Part shown: piece after piece, positions 50,701 to 58,406 of the stretch | Layout of the letters: each line of letters starts with the position of its first letter | Position numbering within the stretch: position 1 is the first letter of the stretch | Source of the DNA: Paenibacillus lemnae | GTDB lineage: Bacteria > Bacillota > Bacilli > Paenibacillales > Paenibacillaceae | Length of the DNA stretch: 64,000 bases | Direction of reading: 5' to 3' | NCBI RefSeq assembly: GCF_012933385.1 | Contig: NZ_JABBPN010000016.1 | Span: 37,820 to 101,819 of the forward strand | Position numbers and translations under genes: made by a program | Notes under the pieces: model-generated | Told to the model about the DNA's origin: nothing | The model's database searches: none | What the model saw: the letters and a program-made list of their open reading frames with translations, nothing else

Positions 50701-51457
50701 CATTGAACTGATTGATCATGATGATGTCACCATCACGGCGGTGTCTACGGGTGGAGAAGCTCTTGAAAAATTGAGACAGCAGCGATTTGACTGTATGGTT
50801 CTGGATCTGATGCTTACCGATATGACAGGCTTCGCTCTTCTGGATCAAATCCGTGAGGATGAGAACCTTGTGGATCTGCCGATCATCATTTACACAGGCA
50901 AAGAACTGGATACCAAAGAAGAGACCCGCCTGCGCAAATATGCGGAATCCATTATTATCAAGGACGTGAAATCACCAGAGCGCCTGCTGGATGAGACTAC
51001 CCTCTTCCTGCATCGGGTAGAAGCGAATCTTCCTGAGGACAAGCGTAAAATTTTGCAGAAACTGCATAATAAAGAAGAACTTTTTGAAGGCAAACGAATC
51101 ATGCTCGTGGATGACGACATTCGTAACGTCTTTGCACTGTCCAGTGTTCTGGAAGGCTATAACATGGATGTTACCTTTGCCGAGAACGGCAGAGAGGCAA
51201 TTGAGCTTCTGGAGTCCGGACCGGATTATGATTTGATTCTGATGGACATGATGATGCCTGAAATGGACGGATATGAAGCCATGAGTATTCTGCGTCAGAT
51301 GCCAAGGTTTGAGAAAGTGCCGATTATCGCGCTCACAGCCAAGGCAATGAAGGAAGATCGTGCGAAGTGTATTGAAGCGGGAGCTTCGGATTATATGAAG
51401 AAACCGATCCAAACCGAGCAGCTTCTTTCCCTAATGCGAGTATGGTTGTATTCGTAA
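47789..51457 (+). CDS. rsbK: Three-receiver hybrid sensor histidine kinase, RsbK-like
   Basis: A 1222-residue membrane kinase. Helix 1 (7-25) and helix 2 (187-207) flank a 160-residue extracytoplasmic helical sensor of CHASE3 type. HAMP follows (about 208-260), then GAF (about 285-430), a long coiled coil rich in EELQ/QQEEL (435-540), HisKA with His551 (MSHELRTP), and HATPase (about 655-775, GTGLGLSISRE). Three receivers follow, with Asp884 (LDIQLPVMDG), Asp1006 (LDLMLTDMTG) and Asp1153 (MDMMMPEMDG). B. cereus RsbK has CHASE3, GAF, kinase and receiver parts, so this fits as its relative with extra receivers. Signals are unknown. Its start overlaps the phosphatase gene. Confidence 0.93.
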   Translation: MKIKNKLVIGFTSLLVIMMILSVIMYDRLSYMNDQMDAIYTERYQKVRDSSTMRGHVNDMARVLTNMMLTAETASSAETKAEIERMTETAAGYYNSLKEAIDTAEEMQLLSQIEDAAADYIAYQNRTLELLGEGNLEEANTYRFTTGQAVQEEMLDRLNAMASYEDNKITEDISSAKAAYDRSLQTTTIILAAGLLTGLGVMLWAVPSITRGINTVSLMLKSFGSGELKEIRSIEVTTKDEIGDVAQVFKEMAEDIEEKQKLEHTYQQAQNDQSWINSNMARVTELLEGVNSLSEVGQRFITEFTPVLGGNYGALYIHEVDRDPDKLILKGSYALDTGEEPKHQFKVGEGLVGQAALDKKPIMLDTLPDGYLSIKSAWGSSKPGTLVIYPILFENEVLGVLELAAFEPFNHLQKQLVSQLSTSLGIVLNNITGRLRVEELLRESQAMTEELQAQSEELQTQQEELRRSNENLEEQTEALKRSEELLQRQQEELEHFNTELMAKTSALEEQVQEVEEKNDEIEKARKQLEKQAQQLSLTSKYKSEFLANMSHELRTPLNSLLILSQLLTENKDGNLSAKQIEYAQTIYMSGADLLKMIDEILDLSKVDAGKMEINRESVDMKDIESFVHQNFDAVASKKNLALQVEIDEGIPSHVVTDGHRVKQILRNLLSNAFKFTSSGSVELLIGPADNEKLPVFLDRSGRYIAFSVKDTGIGIPSDKTDLIFEAFQQVDGTTSRKYGGTGLGLSISRELSRLLGGGINVESEEGQGSVFTLYLPEQSHLSAAVSEAAPSQETPHSSLLIKEEYLPPKQQFAKPSDVYGQVEDDRDNIGPTDKLLLIVEDDTKFAKILVDMARGRGFKAIVAHQGDTGLKMAQSYQPDAIILDIQLPVMDGWSVLGELKSLAATRHIPVHVISVVDDVKQGLMMGAIAYLKKPSSREALENAFSHIESYSEKTMKQLLIVEDDDIQRLSIIELIDHDDVTITAVSTGGEALEKLRQQRFDCMVLDLMLTDMTGFALLDQIREDENLVDLPIIIYTGKELDTKEETRLRKYAESIIIKDVKSPERLLDETTLFLHRVEANLPEDKRKILQKLHNKEELFEGKRIMLVDDDIRNVFALSSVLEGYNMDVTFAENGREAIELLESGPDYDLILMDMMMPEMDGYEAMSILRQMPRFEKVPIIALTAKAMKEDRAKCIEAGASDYMKKPIQTEQLLSLMRVWLYS

Positions 51458-51522
51458 CCCGTGATAATGGGTATAGAGTAGTAGAAGTAGAAAATTGTTG
51501 GGGAAGAAAGCGGTGCGAAATC

Positions 51523-52392
51523 ATGACATCTGATGAATTTACGGAAATCGAATGGCGTTTGGACGAAAAGAAGGAAAGTGAACTTGAGCAAATCGAGATG
51601 GAACTTTTGCTCGAAGGTATTCATCAGTTTTACGGTTATGATTTCCGCAACTATGCGCTCCCTTCTTTAAGACGAAGAATTTGGCATCATGTTCATGCAG
51701 AGGGCTTGAACACCATTTCAGGTCTGCAGAATAAAGTCCTTCATGAAAGAGACTGTTTTGAAAGACTGATCTTCAGTCTGTCGATTCCGGTAACGGAAAT
51801 GTTCAGGGATCCAAGTCTTTTCCGGACGTTCAGGCAAAAGGTGATTCCGCTTCTCAGAACATATCCTTATATCCGAATATGGCATGCTGGGTGCTCGACA
51901 GGAGAAGAGGTTTACTCAATGGCGATCATGCTGCATGAGGAGGGCTTGTATGAGAAATCCCGAATCTATGCAACAGACATGAATTCCAGATCCCTGCAGC
52001 AGGCCAAGGAAGGCGTCTTTGACATTCAACGAATGAAACAATATACCAAGAACTATTTGGAGGCGGGCGGTACCCGCTCGTTCTCCGAATATTATACGGC
52101 GAAGTATAATTCGGTTATATTCCATCCTTTTTTGAAGAAGAACATGATTTTTGCAGAACATAACCTGGCAACAGATCGTTCGTTCAATGAATTCAACGTC
52201 ATTTTTTGCAGAAATGTTATGATCTATTTTAATGACGAACTGCGCGATCATGTGCATGGTTTGTTTCATGAGAGCTTGAGCCATTTCGGTATTCTTGTGC
52301 TTGGAGCGAAAGAGTCGATCCATTTTACGAATGTCAGCGACTCGTACGAAACGCTGGACCGGGTGGAAAAGGTGTATCGAAAGATCAAATAG
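51523..52392 (+). CDS. rsbM: CheR-type protein methyltransferase, RsbM-like
   Basis: A 289-residue SAM-dependent protein-glutamate methyltransferase. The N-terminal helical domain (IHQFYGYDFRNYALPSLRRR) and SAM site RIWHAGCSTGEEVYSMAI (about 118-135), with FCRNVMIYFN near 230, are typical of CheR. There is no CheB and no chemoreceptor in the cluster. In B. cereus the neighbour RsbM methylates RsbK and lowers sigma-B activity. The same role is likely here. The start is uncertain: ATG 51523 has only a weak ribosome site, and an upstream ATG 51442 overlaps the kinase gene. Confidence 0.9.
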   Translation: MTSDEFTEIEWRLDEKKESELEQIEMELLLEGIHQFYGYDFRNYALPSLRRRIWHHVHAEGLNTISGLQNKVLHERDCFERLIFSLSIPVTEMFRDPSLFRTFRQKVIPLLRTYPYIRIWHAGCSTGEEVYSMAIMLHEEGLYEKSRIYATDMNSRSLQQAKEGVFDIQRMKQYTKNYLEAGGTRSFSEYYTAKYNSVIFHPFLKKNMIFAEHNLATDRSFNEFNVIFCRNVMIYFNDELRDHVHGLFHESLSHFGILVLGAKESIHFTNVSDSYETLDRVEKVYRKIK

Positions 52393-52413
52393 AGGGTTTC
52401 ATAGGAGGATTCC

Positions 52414-54102
52414 ATGGGGTTTCATGAACCGATTCATATTCTGCTGGTAGATGACCGCCCTGAGAATTTGCTGGCATTGGAAGCTGTACTCGACAGTCAG
52501 CAGTATACATTAGTGAAAGCAACTTCGGGAGAAGAAGCCCTTAGATGCCTGTTGAAGTATGATTTTGCCGTCATTGTTCTGGACGTTCAGATGCCTGGTA
52601 TGGACGGCATTGAAACAGCGCGTTTAATTAAGGCGCGGGATAAGACGAAAGATATTCCCATTATTTTTATTTCCGCTAACAGCAAGGAAGCCGAGCATTT
52701 ATTCGCAGGTTATTCTGCTGGAGCCATTGATTATATGGTGAAGCCGTTTATTCCCCAGATTTTGAAATCCAAAATCGAGGGGTTTGTTGACATGTATCTG
52801 TCCAACAAACGTCTTAAAACCCAGTCCATGCTGCTCCATCAGAAAACACTGGAACTGGAACGCATCAATACAGAACTTGTACAAGCTAAAGAAGCGGCTG
52901 AGATTGCAGCAAAAGCCAAAACTGAATTTCTGGCCATGATGAGCCATGAGATTCGGACTCCAATGAATGGAGTTATCGGCATGATTGACTTGTTAATGGA
53001 CAGTGATCTTCAAGATGAGCAGAAAGAGTACGCGGATATTATACGAAACAGCGCAGATGCGCTGGTATCCATTATTAACGATATTCTGGATTTCACCAAG
53101 ATGGAATCCGGCAAAATGGAACTCGAGGAACATCCGTTTGAGCTGAAATCCTGTGTTCAGGAAGTAGCAGGCCTCTTTTCAGCAGAAGCCGCCAAAAAGG
53201 ATTTGGAACTGGCTTATTTCGTGGAAGACACCATTCCGAGAATGGTGTATGGAGACATGGGCCGTCTGCGTCAAGTTCTGATCAATCTCGTATCTAATGC
53301 AGTGAAATTTACGAATGATGGCGGTGTATACATCGTAGCTTCCCTTAAAGAACGCAGCGATAAAGAATTGACGCTTGAATTTGCCGTAAAGGACACAGGA
53401 ATCGGAATTTCTGAAGAGAAGCTGGACCGGCTGTTTAAACCTTTTTCCCAGCTGGACTCTTCAATGACGCGCAAGTATGGAGGAACAGGTCTTGGACTTG
53501 CTATTTGTAAATCATTAGTACAGTTAATGGGCGGCGAGATTCGTGTAGAATCTAACGAGGGAAAAGGTGCTTCATTTATTTTCACCATGCAGGTACAGCG
53601 TCAGGAAGAAGAAGATGGTATGGATGGCAGCGGGGATCACCCGGAGGGGTTTGACCTGGAGAATAAGGAACGTTATCCGAACCTCTTGGTCGTAGATGAT
53701 CATCCCATTAACCGTAAGCTGATTGTTAGTATGATGTACAAGATGGGACTCGCAGTAGATATCGCGGAAGATGGACTTGAGGCGGTTCATATGGCATCTC
53801 AGAAGCCGTATGACATGATATTTATGGACTTACAGATGCCGGTTATGGATGGTCTGGAGGCCACGCGTTTGATTCGAAACAGCAAGATGCCGGGTCACGA
53901 CTGTATCATTGTTGCCATGACAGCCAATGTTATGCACGGCATTCAGACAAGGTGTCTGGAAGCCGGTATGAATGAATATATCAGCAAGCCTGTGAAAATG
54001 AGCAGTATACAGCATATTCTTCAGCATTATTCATATCCTGCTGCTCAGGAAACCATGATCTATGTTCCTGAACAACGCAGTGCAAACCTCCATCACGCTT
54101 AG
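52414..54102 (+). CDS. Soluble hybrid kinase: receiver-HisKA-HATPase-receiver
   Basis: A 562-residue cytoplasmic protein without membrane helix. It begins with a receiver (Asp57, [10 protein letters not shown]), then a linker helix (130-170), HisKA with His178 ([11 protein letters not shown]), HATPase (about 275-395, [11 protein letters not shown]) and a second receiver (Asp472, [10 protein letters not shown]) near the C-terminus. A kinase that starts with a receiver usually takes its input from another kinase, so it may receive phosphoryl groups from the upstream RsbK-like protein. It lies 22 bases after the methyltransferase gene with an AGGAGG site and is probably co-transcribed. It has no counterpart I know in the B. 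cereus cluster. Confidence 0.92.
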   Translation: MGFHEPIHILLVDDRPENLLALEAVLDSQQYTLVKATSGEEALRCLLKYDFAVIVLDVQMPGMDGIETARLIKARDKTKDIPIIFISANSKEAEHLFAGYSAGAIDYMVKPFIPQILKSKIEGFVDMYLSNKRLKTQSMLLHQKTLELERINTELVQAKEAAEIAAKAKTEFLAMMSHEIRTPMNGVIGMIDLLMDSDLQDEQKEYADIIRNSADALVSIINDILDFTKMESGKMELEEHPFELKSCVQEVAGLFSAEAAKKDLELAYFVEDTIPRMVYGDMGRLRQVLINLVSNAVKFTNDGGVYIVASLKERSDKELTLEFAVKDTGIGISEEKLDRLFKPFSQLDSSMTRKYGGTGLGLAICKSLVQLMGGEIRVESNEGKGASFIFTMQVQRQEEEDGMDGSGDHPEGFDLENKERYPNLLVVDDHPINRKLIVSMMYKMGLAVDIAEDGLEAVHMASQKPYDMIFMDLQMPVMDGLEATRLIRNSKMPGHDCIIVAMTANVMHGIQTRCLEAGMNEYISKPVKMSSIQHILQHYSYPAAQETMIYVPEQRSANLHHA

Positions 54103-54151
54103 GCGAGAGGGGGTTTCCATGATTTAGAAGCTTTAATTTGCTAGCCTGCTT

Positions 54152-54177
54152 GTTTCAAGTCATGATAATTAGGGTTA
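54152..54177 (+). promoter_or_regulatory. Sigma-B-type promoter of rsbV-rsbW-sigB
   Basis: GTTTCA (54152-54157), 14 bases, GGGTTA (54172-54177) against the consensus GTTTAA, 12-14, GGGTAT. Transcription would begin near 54184, before the ribosome site of rsbV. B. subtilis also has a sigma-B promoter directly upstream of rsbV. Confidence 0.7.
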
Positions 54178-54215
54178 ATCTGTAGAGAATACAAATTCCG
54201 GGAGAGAGTGTGTCT

Positions 54216-54554
54216 ATGAATACAACTAATCAAGATAAGTTTAATGCCAGAACACAAATGAACGATAATGTGTGCACTGTATTTTTGAGCGGAGAATTGG
54301 ATCTATCCGTAGCGCCAGACTTCCGCTTGGTGATGGAGCCGCTCGTCAGCAACGGTGAGAATGATTTGATCGTCAACATGAAGGATATGACCTATATAGA
54401 TAGTACCGGCATTGGCATCCTTTTATCCATTTTAAAAGCAAGACACGGTATGAAAGCTGGTTTCGGGGTGGAAGAAGTACCGCCACAGATCCAAAAGCTG
54501 TTTGATATGACCGGTATTGCGAAGTTTTTTGCCAAACAGGAGAATTCCCAATAG
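54216..54554 (+). CDS. rsbV: Anti-anti-sigma factor RsbV
   Basis: A 112-residue STAS-domain antagonist. The phosphorylation loop contains IDSTGIG with Ser63 as the probable site; dephosphorylated RsbV binds RsbW and frees sigma-B. The preceding motif GELDLSVAPDFR is typical. ATG 54216 follows GGGAGAG at 9 bases; GTG 54210 is also in frame. It is the first gene of the rsbV-rsbW-sigB operon, with spacing of 16 bases to rsbW. Confidence 0.93.
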   Translation: MNTTNQDKFNARTQMNDNVCTVFLSGELDLSVAPDFRLVMEPLVSNGENDLIVNMKDMTYIDSTGIGILLSILKARHGMKAGFGVEEVPPQIQKLFDMTGIAKFFAKQENSQ

Positions 54555-54570
54555 GAAAGGATCGAAAAGA

Positions 54571-55023
54571 ATGAATACTGATGTACAAAGAATTACCCTG
54601 AATCTGCCTGCCAGTGCCGACTATGTGGATATCGTGAGATTGAACTTGTACGGTATTGCTTCTAAAATCGGTTTTTCTTATGAAGAGATTGAAGATATGA
54701 AAGTTGCTGTTTCTGAAGCATGTAACAATTCCGTGCTGTATGCTTATGGGCAGGATGGCGGAATGGTCGATGTTTTTTTCGAAGTAACACAGGATTATTT
54801 GTCGATTACAGTTCGAGACGAAGGGGAGAGTTTCGAAAGTAATGGCAGAAGTGAAGGTTCCGAGACCCTTCATGATAAAGAATTGAGCGATGTACAAATC
54901 GGTGGGCTCGGTTTTTATCTGATGGAGGCTCTGATGGATGAGGTGAGTATCAAGAATCAGGCTGGAAAGGGAACAGAGGTTGTTCTTACCAAACGACTTT
55001 CGAGAAGTGAGGAGCCAGTATGA
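54571..55023 (+). CDS. rsbW: Anti-sigma factor and serine kinase RsbW
   Basis: A 150-residue GHKL-fold kinase. The N-box EIEDMKVAVSEACNNSV (about 38-55) and the G-box GGLGFYLMEALMDEV (about 112-125) are present. RsbW binds sigma-B or phosphorylates RsbV with ATP. ATG 54571 follows AGGAAAGG; the frame extends to 54517 without a ribosome site. The stop overlaps the sigB start by 4 bases (ATGA), the usual coupling of the pair. Confidence 0.93.
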   Translation: MNTDVQRITLNLPASADYVDIVRLNLYGIASKIGFSYEEIEDMKVAVSEACNNSVLYAYGQDGGMVDVFFEVTQDYLSITVRDEGESFESNGRSEGSETLHDKELSDVQIGGLGFYLMEALMDEVSIKNQAGKGTEVVLTKRLSRSEEPV

Positions 55024-55790
55024 ACGAAAAAGTGACTCCCCCAGAGTCCAGGGACGAGGCAATTAGTCTGATTTGGGAATACCAGCAGACCAAGGACAAT
55101 GATATTGCCACGGTTCTTATTCAGAAATATGAACCTATGGTTCGTATGGCTTCAGGCAAGATTGCCAGAAACCGTCCTGATTTATATGAAGATCTGTATC
55201 AGGTGGGACAAATGGCATTAATCCGGCTGCTGCAGCAGTATGACATCAGCCTGGGTATTCCATTTGAGCCTTATGCCATGAAGAGCATGATCGGTCATAT
55301 GAAGAACTTTTTGCGTGACAAGTCCTGGTACATCCAGGTTCCGCGGCGCATTAAGGAAAAGGGTGCATTAGTCCAGCAGGCCATCGATGAACTCATGGTA
55401 AAGCTGGAGCGTTCACCAGATGTGAATGAAATTGCAGAATTTTTGGACCTCACCGTAGAAGAAACGGTTGAAGTGCTTGCCGGCAGGGAATGCTATCACT
55501 ATGTATCCCTGGATTCCCCGTTGTCTCAGGAAGAAACCGGTGCTACCTTGGGTGAACTCATCAGTTCGGATGTCAATGATTATGATTCCGTGGAAAAGCG
55601 AATGGATTTGCAGCAAGCATTGAGCCAATTGAAGGATCAGGAACAGAAAGTATTGCTCCTGGCATTTCAAGATGGTCAGTCACAGCGCGCGATCGCACAA
55701 AAGCTGGGGGTTTCCCAGATGAGTGTGTCACGGATCCAGAAGCGAGCAACGGAGAAGCTGAAACAAATCATGTCCAATTCATCGTATTAA
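55020..55790 (+). CDS. sigB: RNA polymerase sigma-B/F/G-family factor, sigma-B
   Basis: A 256-residue sigma factor of the B/F/G group. Region 2 (about 50-110, YEDLYQVGQMALIRLLQQYD), region 3 (about 115-175, VPRRIKEKGALVQQAIDEL and DVNEIAEFLDL) and region 4 (about 200-250, QRAIAQKLGVSQMSVSRIQKRA) are complete. Position after rsbV-rsbW, rather than after spoIIAA-spoIIAB, and the stress-type neighbours argue for sigma-B rather than sigma-F. It drives the general stress regulon. A terminator follows 42 bases after the stop codon. Confidence 0.93.
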   Translation: MNEKVTPPESRDEAISLIWEYQQTKDNDIATVLIQKYEPMVRMASGKIARNRPDLYEDLYQVGQMALIRLLQQYDISLGIPFEPYAMKSMIGHMKNFLRDKSWYIQVPRRIKEKGALVQQAIDELMVKLERSPDVNEIAEFLDLTVEETVEVLAGRECYHYVSLDSPLSQEETGATLGELISSDVNDYDSVEKRMDLQQALSQLKDQEQKVLLLAFQDGQSQRAIAQKLGVSQMSVSRIQKRATEKLKQIMSNSSY

Positions 55791-55832
55791 TATGGACAAA
55801 CCTTCAACTAAATATGGTAAGTACATGATGTG

Positions 55833-55875
55833 AAAGGGGTGCGCCTTCCGAGTCGGGACAGCGTACCCTTTTGTG
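55833..55875 (+). terminator. Terminator after sigB
   Basis: AAAGGGGTGCGC pairs with GCGTACCCTTTT with two wobble pairs and a 16-base loop, followed by TTTTGTG. No rsbX-like gene follows sigB; the next gene encodes a transporter. Confidence 0.65.
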
Positions 55876-55902
55876 ATTCAAATGAAGGATAGGAGGGATG
55901 TA

Positions 55903-56883
55903 ATGGAAGCTTTAAACCGGGAAAAAGGACAGCTAGAGCACAAAATGGATGGTGGATGGACCTGGTATGATCTTCAAACAGAGAATTGGGACGAACCAGT
56001 TATAAAAGAACTTGAAGACCGCTTTCCCGAATTCTCTGAATGGCTGGGAGTAGCCACCACGTTGAAAGGGAAAAATCATTTGTCGGTACGAATGCCTGAT
56101 GGAATCAATCCGGTTATGCTGGGGACCATCATGTATACCATTGCATCCGATCTGGACGAAGACCGTGAGAATGAGCAGTTTTATTTCTATATCGATACAG
56201 ATGCGTTAATTACGTTTAATCTGGATGATGAGACCCGTGAAATGATGAGGGAACCGGACCGGGTCTCCATGTTGAATCAATGTCAGCAGCCTATAGAAGG
56301 TATGTTTGTGTTGACACGGGCCATTCTTTATTATTTTCATGCCGGAATGGATCAGTTCGAGACCCGTCTTCGGGAAGTGGAATCTGCTATGAGAAAACAT
56401 AATGAGCGGCATTTGCTGGACCGAATACTGACCTCTCGCTTTGAATTGCTGTACTGGAACAATTTGTTCATTCCCTTTCAAGAGCTGATCGCAGGCTCTA
56501 AAGAAGGGTACCTGGACCAAATCAAGGATAGCCGCTATTACCAGCAGCTGCTTCACCGTGTAGAACGGATGGAAACCTTGTTCCGTCATTATCATCGGGA
56601 AATTGATACGCTCATTTCTATTGATGACGCAGTTCACGGTTTCCGAGGCAATGAAATTATGAAGACTCTAACGATTTTCACTGTAATTGTGACGCCATTA
56701 ACTGTCGTCGGGGCGATTTGGGGCATGAACTTTGAACTGCTGCCTATTACGAAGCCAGGATGGGGCTTCACGGTAGTCATGCTGTTGACTATCTTGCTAA
56801 CAGGCGGCTTATACTTCTGGATGTATCGAAAGGGCTGGACAGGAGATCTGCTCAAGGTGAGATCTAAAGATAAGAACATCTAA
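55903..56883 (+). CDS. CorA-family magnesium transporter
   Basis: A 326-residue membrane transporter. A large N-terminal cytoplasmic domain (1-260) is followed by two C-terminal helices (about 262-285 and 296-315) with the pore signature GMN in AIWGMNFE just after helix 1. The extracellular loop between helices contains LPITKPGW rather than the MPEL-type loop of classical CorA, so ion selectivity is uncertain. ATG 55903 follows AGGAGGG at 5 bases. It has its own terminator and is separated from sigB by another, so it is probably monocistronic. Confidence 0.92.
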   Translation: MEALNREKGQLEHKMDGGWTWYDLQTENWDEPVIKELEDRFPEFSEWLGVATTLKGKNHLSVRMPDGINPVMLGTIMYTIASDLDEDRENEQFYFYIDTDALITFNLDDETREMMREPDRVSMLNQCQQPIEGMFVLTRAILYYFHAGMDQFETRLREVESAMRKHNERHLLDRILTSRFELLYWNNLFIPFQELIAGSKEGYLDQIKDSRYYQQLLHRVERMETLFRHYHREIDTLISIDDAVHGFRGNEIMKTLTIFTVIVTPLTVVGAIWGMNFELLPITKPGWGFTVVMLLTILLTGGLYFWMYRKGWTGDLLKVRSKDKNI

Positions 56884-56889
56884 ATCAAC

Positions 56890-56938
56890 AAAAATAGCCG
56901 TTCCTCAAGATCTGAGATCTTATGGGACGGCTATTTTT
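56890..56938. terminator. Rho-independent terminator after the CorA gene
   Basis: AAAAATAGCCGT-CC pairs with GG-ACGGCTATTTTT with a one-base bulge on each side and an A-run/T-run on the two sides. Confidence 0.85.
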
Positions 56939-56990
56939 TGCTGTTGTGAGCAGCTGCGGGACTAAATTGGAAAGCAAGCTGCTTTGTATT

Positions 56991-57407
56991 TTATCTTGCG
57001 TTATCTACATAGCCCTGGAGTTCGGCAATATAGTCGCCAATCAATGGAAGGTCAACAAACAGGCTCAGAAGATATCCGAGTAAACTTAATACAACGACAG
57101 TTCCGACAGTCAGGCCAAGACCACGGGCTAACCCTGCTGTAAAATTTGTAATCATACGTCTTTTCGGATTCATATAGTTCTCAATTATATCTTTAAAATC
57201 TGCGCGTTCTAAAGTGTCAGCGATTTTATCAAGACGTGTATTAAGTCGTTTGACTTCATGCCTCAGCTCGAAAGGGTGTTCTTCGACTTCATAAGCGTGC
57301 TGTTTCGGCATGTTATCACGGCTGCGGCTTTCGTCACGAGTCTGACTATTTCGGTTAGAGCGATCGGCAGAAGATGAGCCTATCGGGTATGGATTTGCTT
57401 TACTCAT
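56991..57407 (-). CDS. DUF5665-family membrane protein
   Basis: A 138-residue protein. An N-terminal Ser/Asn/Arg-rich disordered part (1-45) leads to a conserved helix (EHPFELRHEVKRLNTRLDKIADTLER), then EIIENYMNPKRRMITNFTAGLARGLGLTVG and a hydrophobic helix (100-122). This is the DUF5665 pattern of a Bacillales membrane protein. Start ATG 57407 is five bases behind AGGG; a frame to 57425 adds six residues. A terminator-type stem separates it from ytxH upstream. Function unknown. Confidence 0.8.
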   Translation of the reverse strand: MSKANPYPIGSSSADRSNRNSQTRDESRSRDNMPKQHAYEVEEHPFELRHEVKRLNTRLDKIADTLERADFKDIIENYMNPKRRMITNFTAGLARGLGLTVGTVVVLSLLGYLLSLFVDLPLIGDYIAELQGYVDNAR

Positions 57408-57458
57408 GTTATCCCTGCTTTCCATAAGTGATGTCTTGCAGCTGCATTTTGGATCAAA

Positions 57459-57487
57459 AAATAGCCAGCTGTGTCAGCTGGCTATTT
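57459..57487 (-). terminator. Terminator for the YtxH gene (minus strand)
   Basis: A perfect 13-bp stem AAATAGCCAGCTG/CAGCTGGCTATTT with a 3-base loop; on the minus strand it is followed by a T-run. Confidence 0.82.
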
Positions 57488-57498
57488 CATGGCAAGAC

Positions 57499-57912
57499 TT
57501 AATAAGAAGTGTTGTTCGACTTCAACTCTTGGCTGACCTCAGAGGAAGCATCTTGTTCAGTCTTCTTGATTTCTTCTGAAGCCGATGCGACTTCGTCGGC
57601 GACATCTGTGGAAGCTTTGCGGAAAGTAGCCATTACATTTTCGCGGCTGTCGTTCACTGTTGTCATGACATCAGAAGCTTTAGTGCTTACTGTTTTTGCG
57701 ATATCGGAAGCTTTGGTGCCTACCACACCTGCAACTTCCTTCGTTTTGTCTGTAACGAGAGAAAGCTTGTTTGACAGATCGCCGCGCATTTCATTTCCTG
57801 GCTTCGGTGCAAACAACAGCGCTGCAGCAGCACCTACCAGGGCACCGATAAATGCACCTTTGAAAAATGTTGAACTAGTTTGTACCGGGTAATCCTGTTC
57901 TGCTCGATTCAT
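57499..57912 (-). CDS. ytxH: YtxH-family stress protein
   Basis: A 137-residue protein with one N-terminal hydrophobic segment (FFKGAFIGALVGAAAALLFAPKPG, about 16-38), the YtxH signature, and a long helical tail of repeated TKASDVAKTVSTKASDV-type segments resembling LEA-like sequences. YtxH of B. subtilis is a general stress protein made under sigma-B and sigma-H. ATG 57912 is eight bases behind AAGGAG; a GTG at 57921 is in frame. It lies 47 bases after glsB on the same strand, so the two may share a transcript. Confidence 0.88.
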   Translation of the reverse strand: MNRAEQDYPVQTSSTFFKGAFIGALVGAAAALLFAPKPGNEMRGDLSNKLSLVTDKTKEVAGVVGTKASDIAKTVSTKASDVMTTVNDSRENVMATFRKASTDVADEVASASEEIKKTEQDASSEVSQELKSNNTSY

Positions 57913-57959
57913 AATAATCACTCCTTAAATAAATTTAAATTTAAAATACTCAAGTTTAT

Positions 57960-58217
57960 CTAGGTAGCACGTCTGAACATTCTGGATGCCAGTCCCAGCA
58001 GGAATACAAATACGGCTGTGCCAATAATAGCCGGAACAATCGCAAAGCCTCCGATTTCAGGTCCCCATGCACCCATGATCATAGGTCCAAGCCAGGCACC
58101 GACGAAGCCGGCGATCATGGAACCTATAATCCCTCCGGGCATATCATGACCTACCAATGCATCACCAATGATGCCAATGATGATAGCCATCACGATGCTG
58201 ATAACGATTCCCCACAT
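57960..58217 (-). CDS. GlsB/YeaQ/YmgE-family membrane protein
   Basis: An 85-residue protein with three hydrophobic segments and Gly-rich motifs (GGIIGSMIAGFVGAWLG, GFAIVPAIIGTAVFVFLLG). This is the transglycosylase-associated/GlsB stress-response family. The start ATG follows AAGGAGGCG. It is upstream of ytxH on the minus strand. I found no sigma-B-type promoter in the upstream 100 bases. Function in the stressed envelope is inferred from the family. Confidence 0.9.
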   Translation of the reverse strand: MWGIVISIVMAIIIGIIGDALVGHDMPGGIIGSMIAGFVGAWLGPMIMGAWGPEIGGFAIVPAIIGTAVFVFLLGLASRMFRRAT

Positions 58218-58406
58218 AATAATCGCCTCCTTTTCTAGCTTAGTCTTTGGCTTGTGTGGGCTTGCTTAATTCGTATTTAAACGCTAAACCCTTCCCTGAA
58301 ACAAACGGGGTCTGGTCTGGGATAAGGTCTGGCTCCATAAAGCTGAGTAGCCTTGCGGATCGGAAAGTACTATACTGATGAAACAGAATTAAAGGAGAGA
58401 AGTGTA

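Noticed and set aside
58218..58330. Sigma-B-type promoter before glsB
   Set aside because: On the minus strand GTTTGT and GGGTTT occur, but only 9 bases apart, too close for sigma-B.
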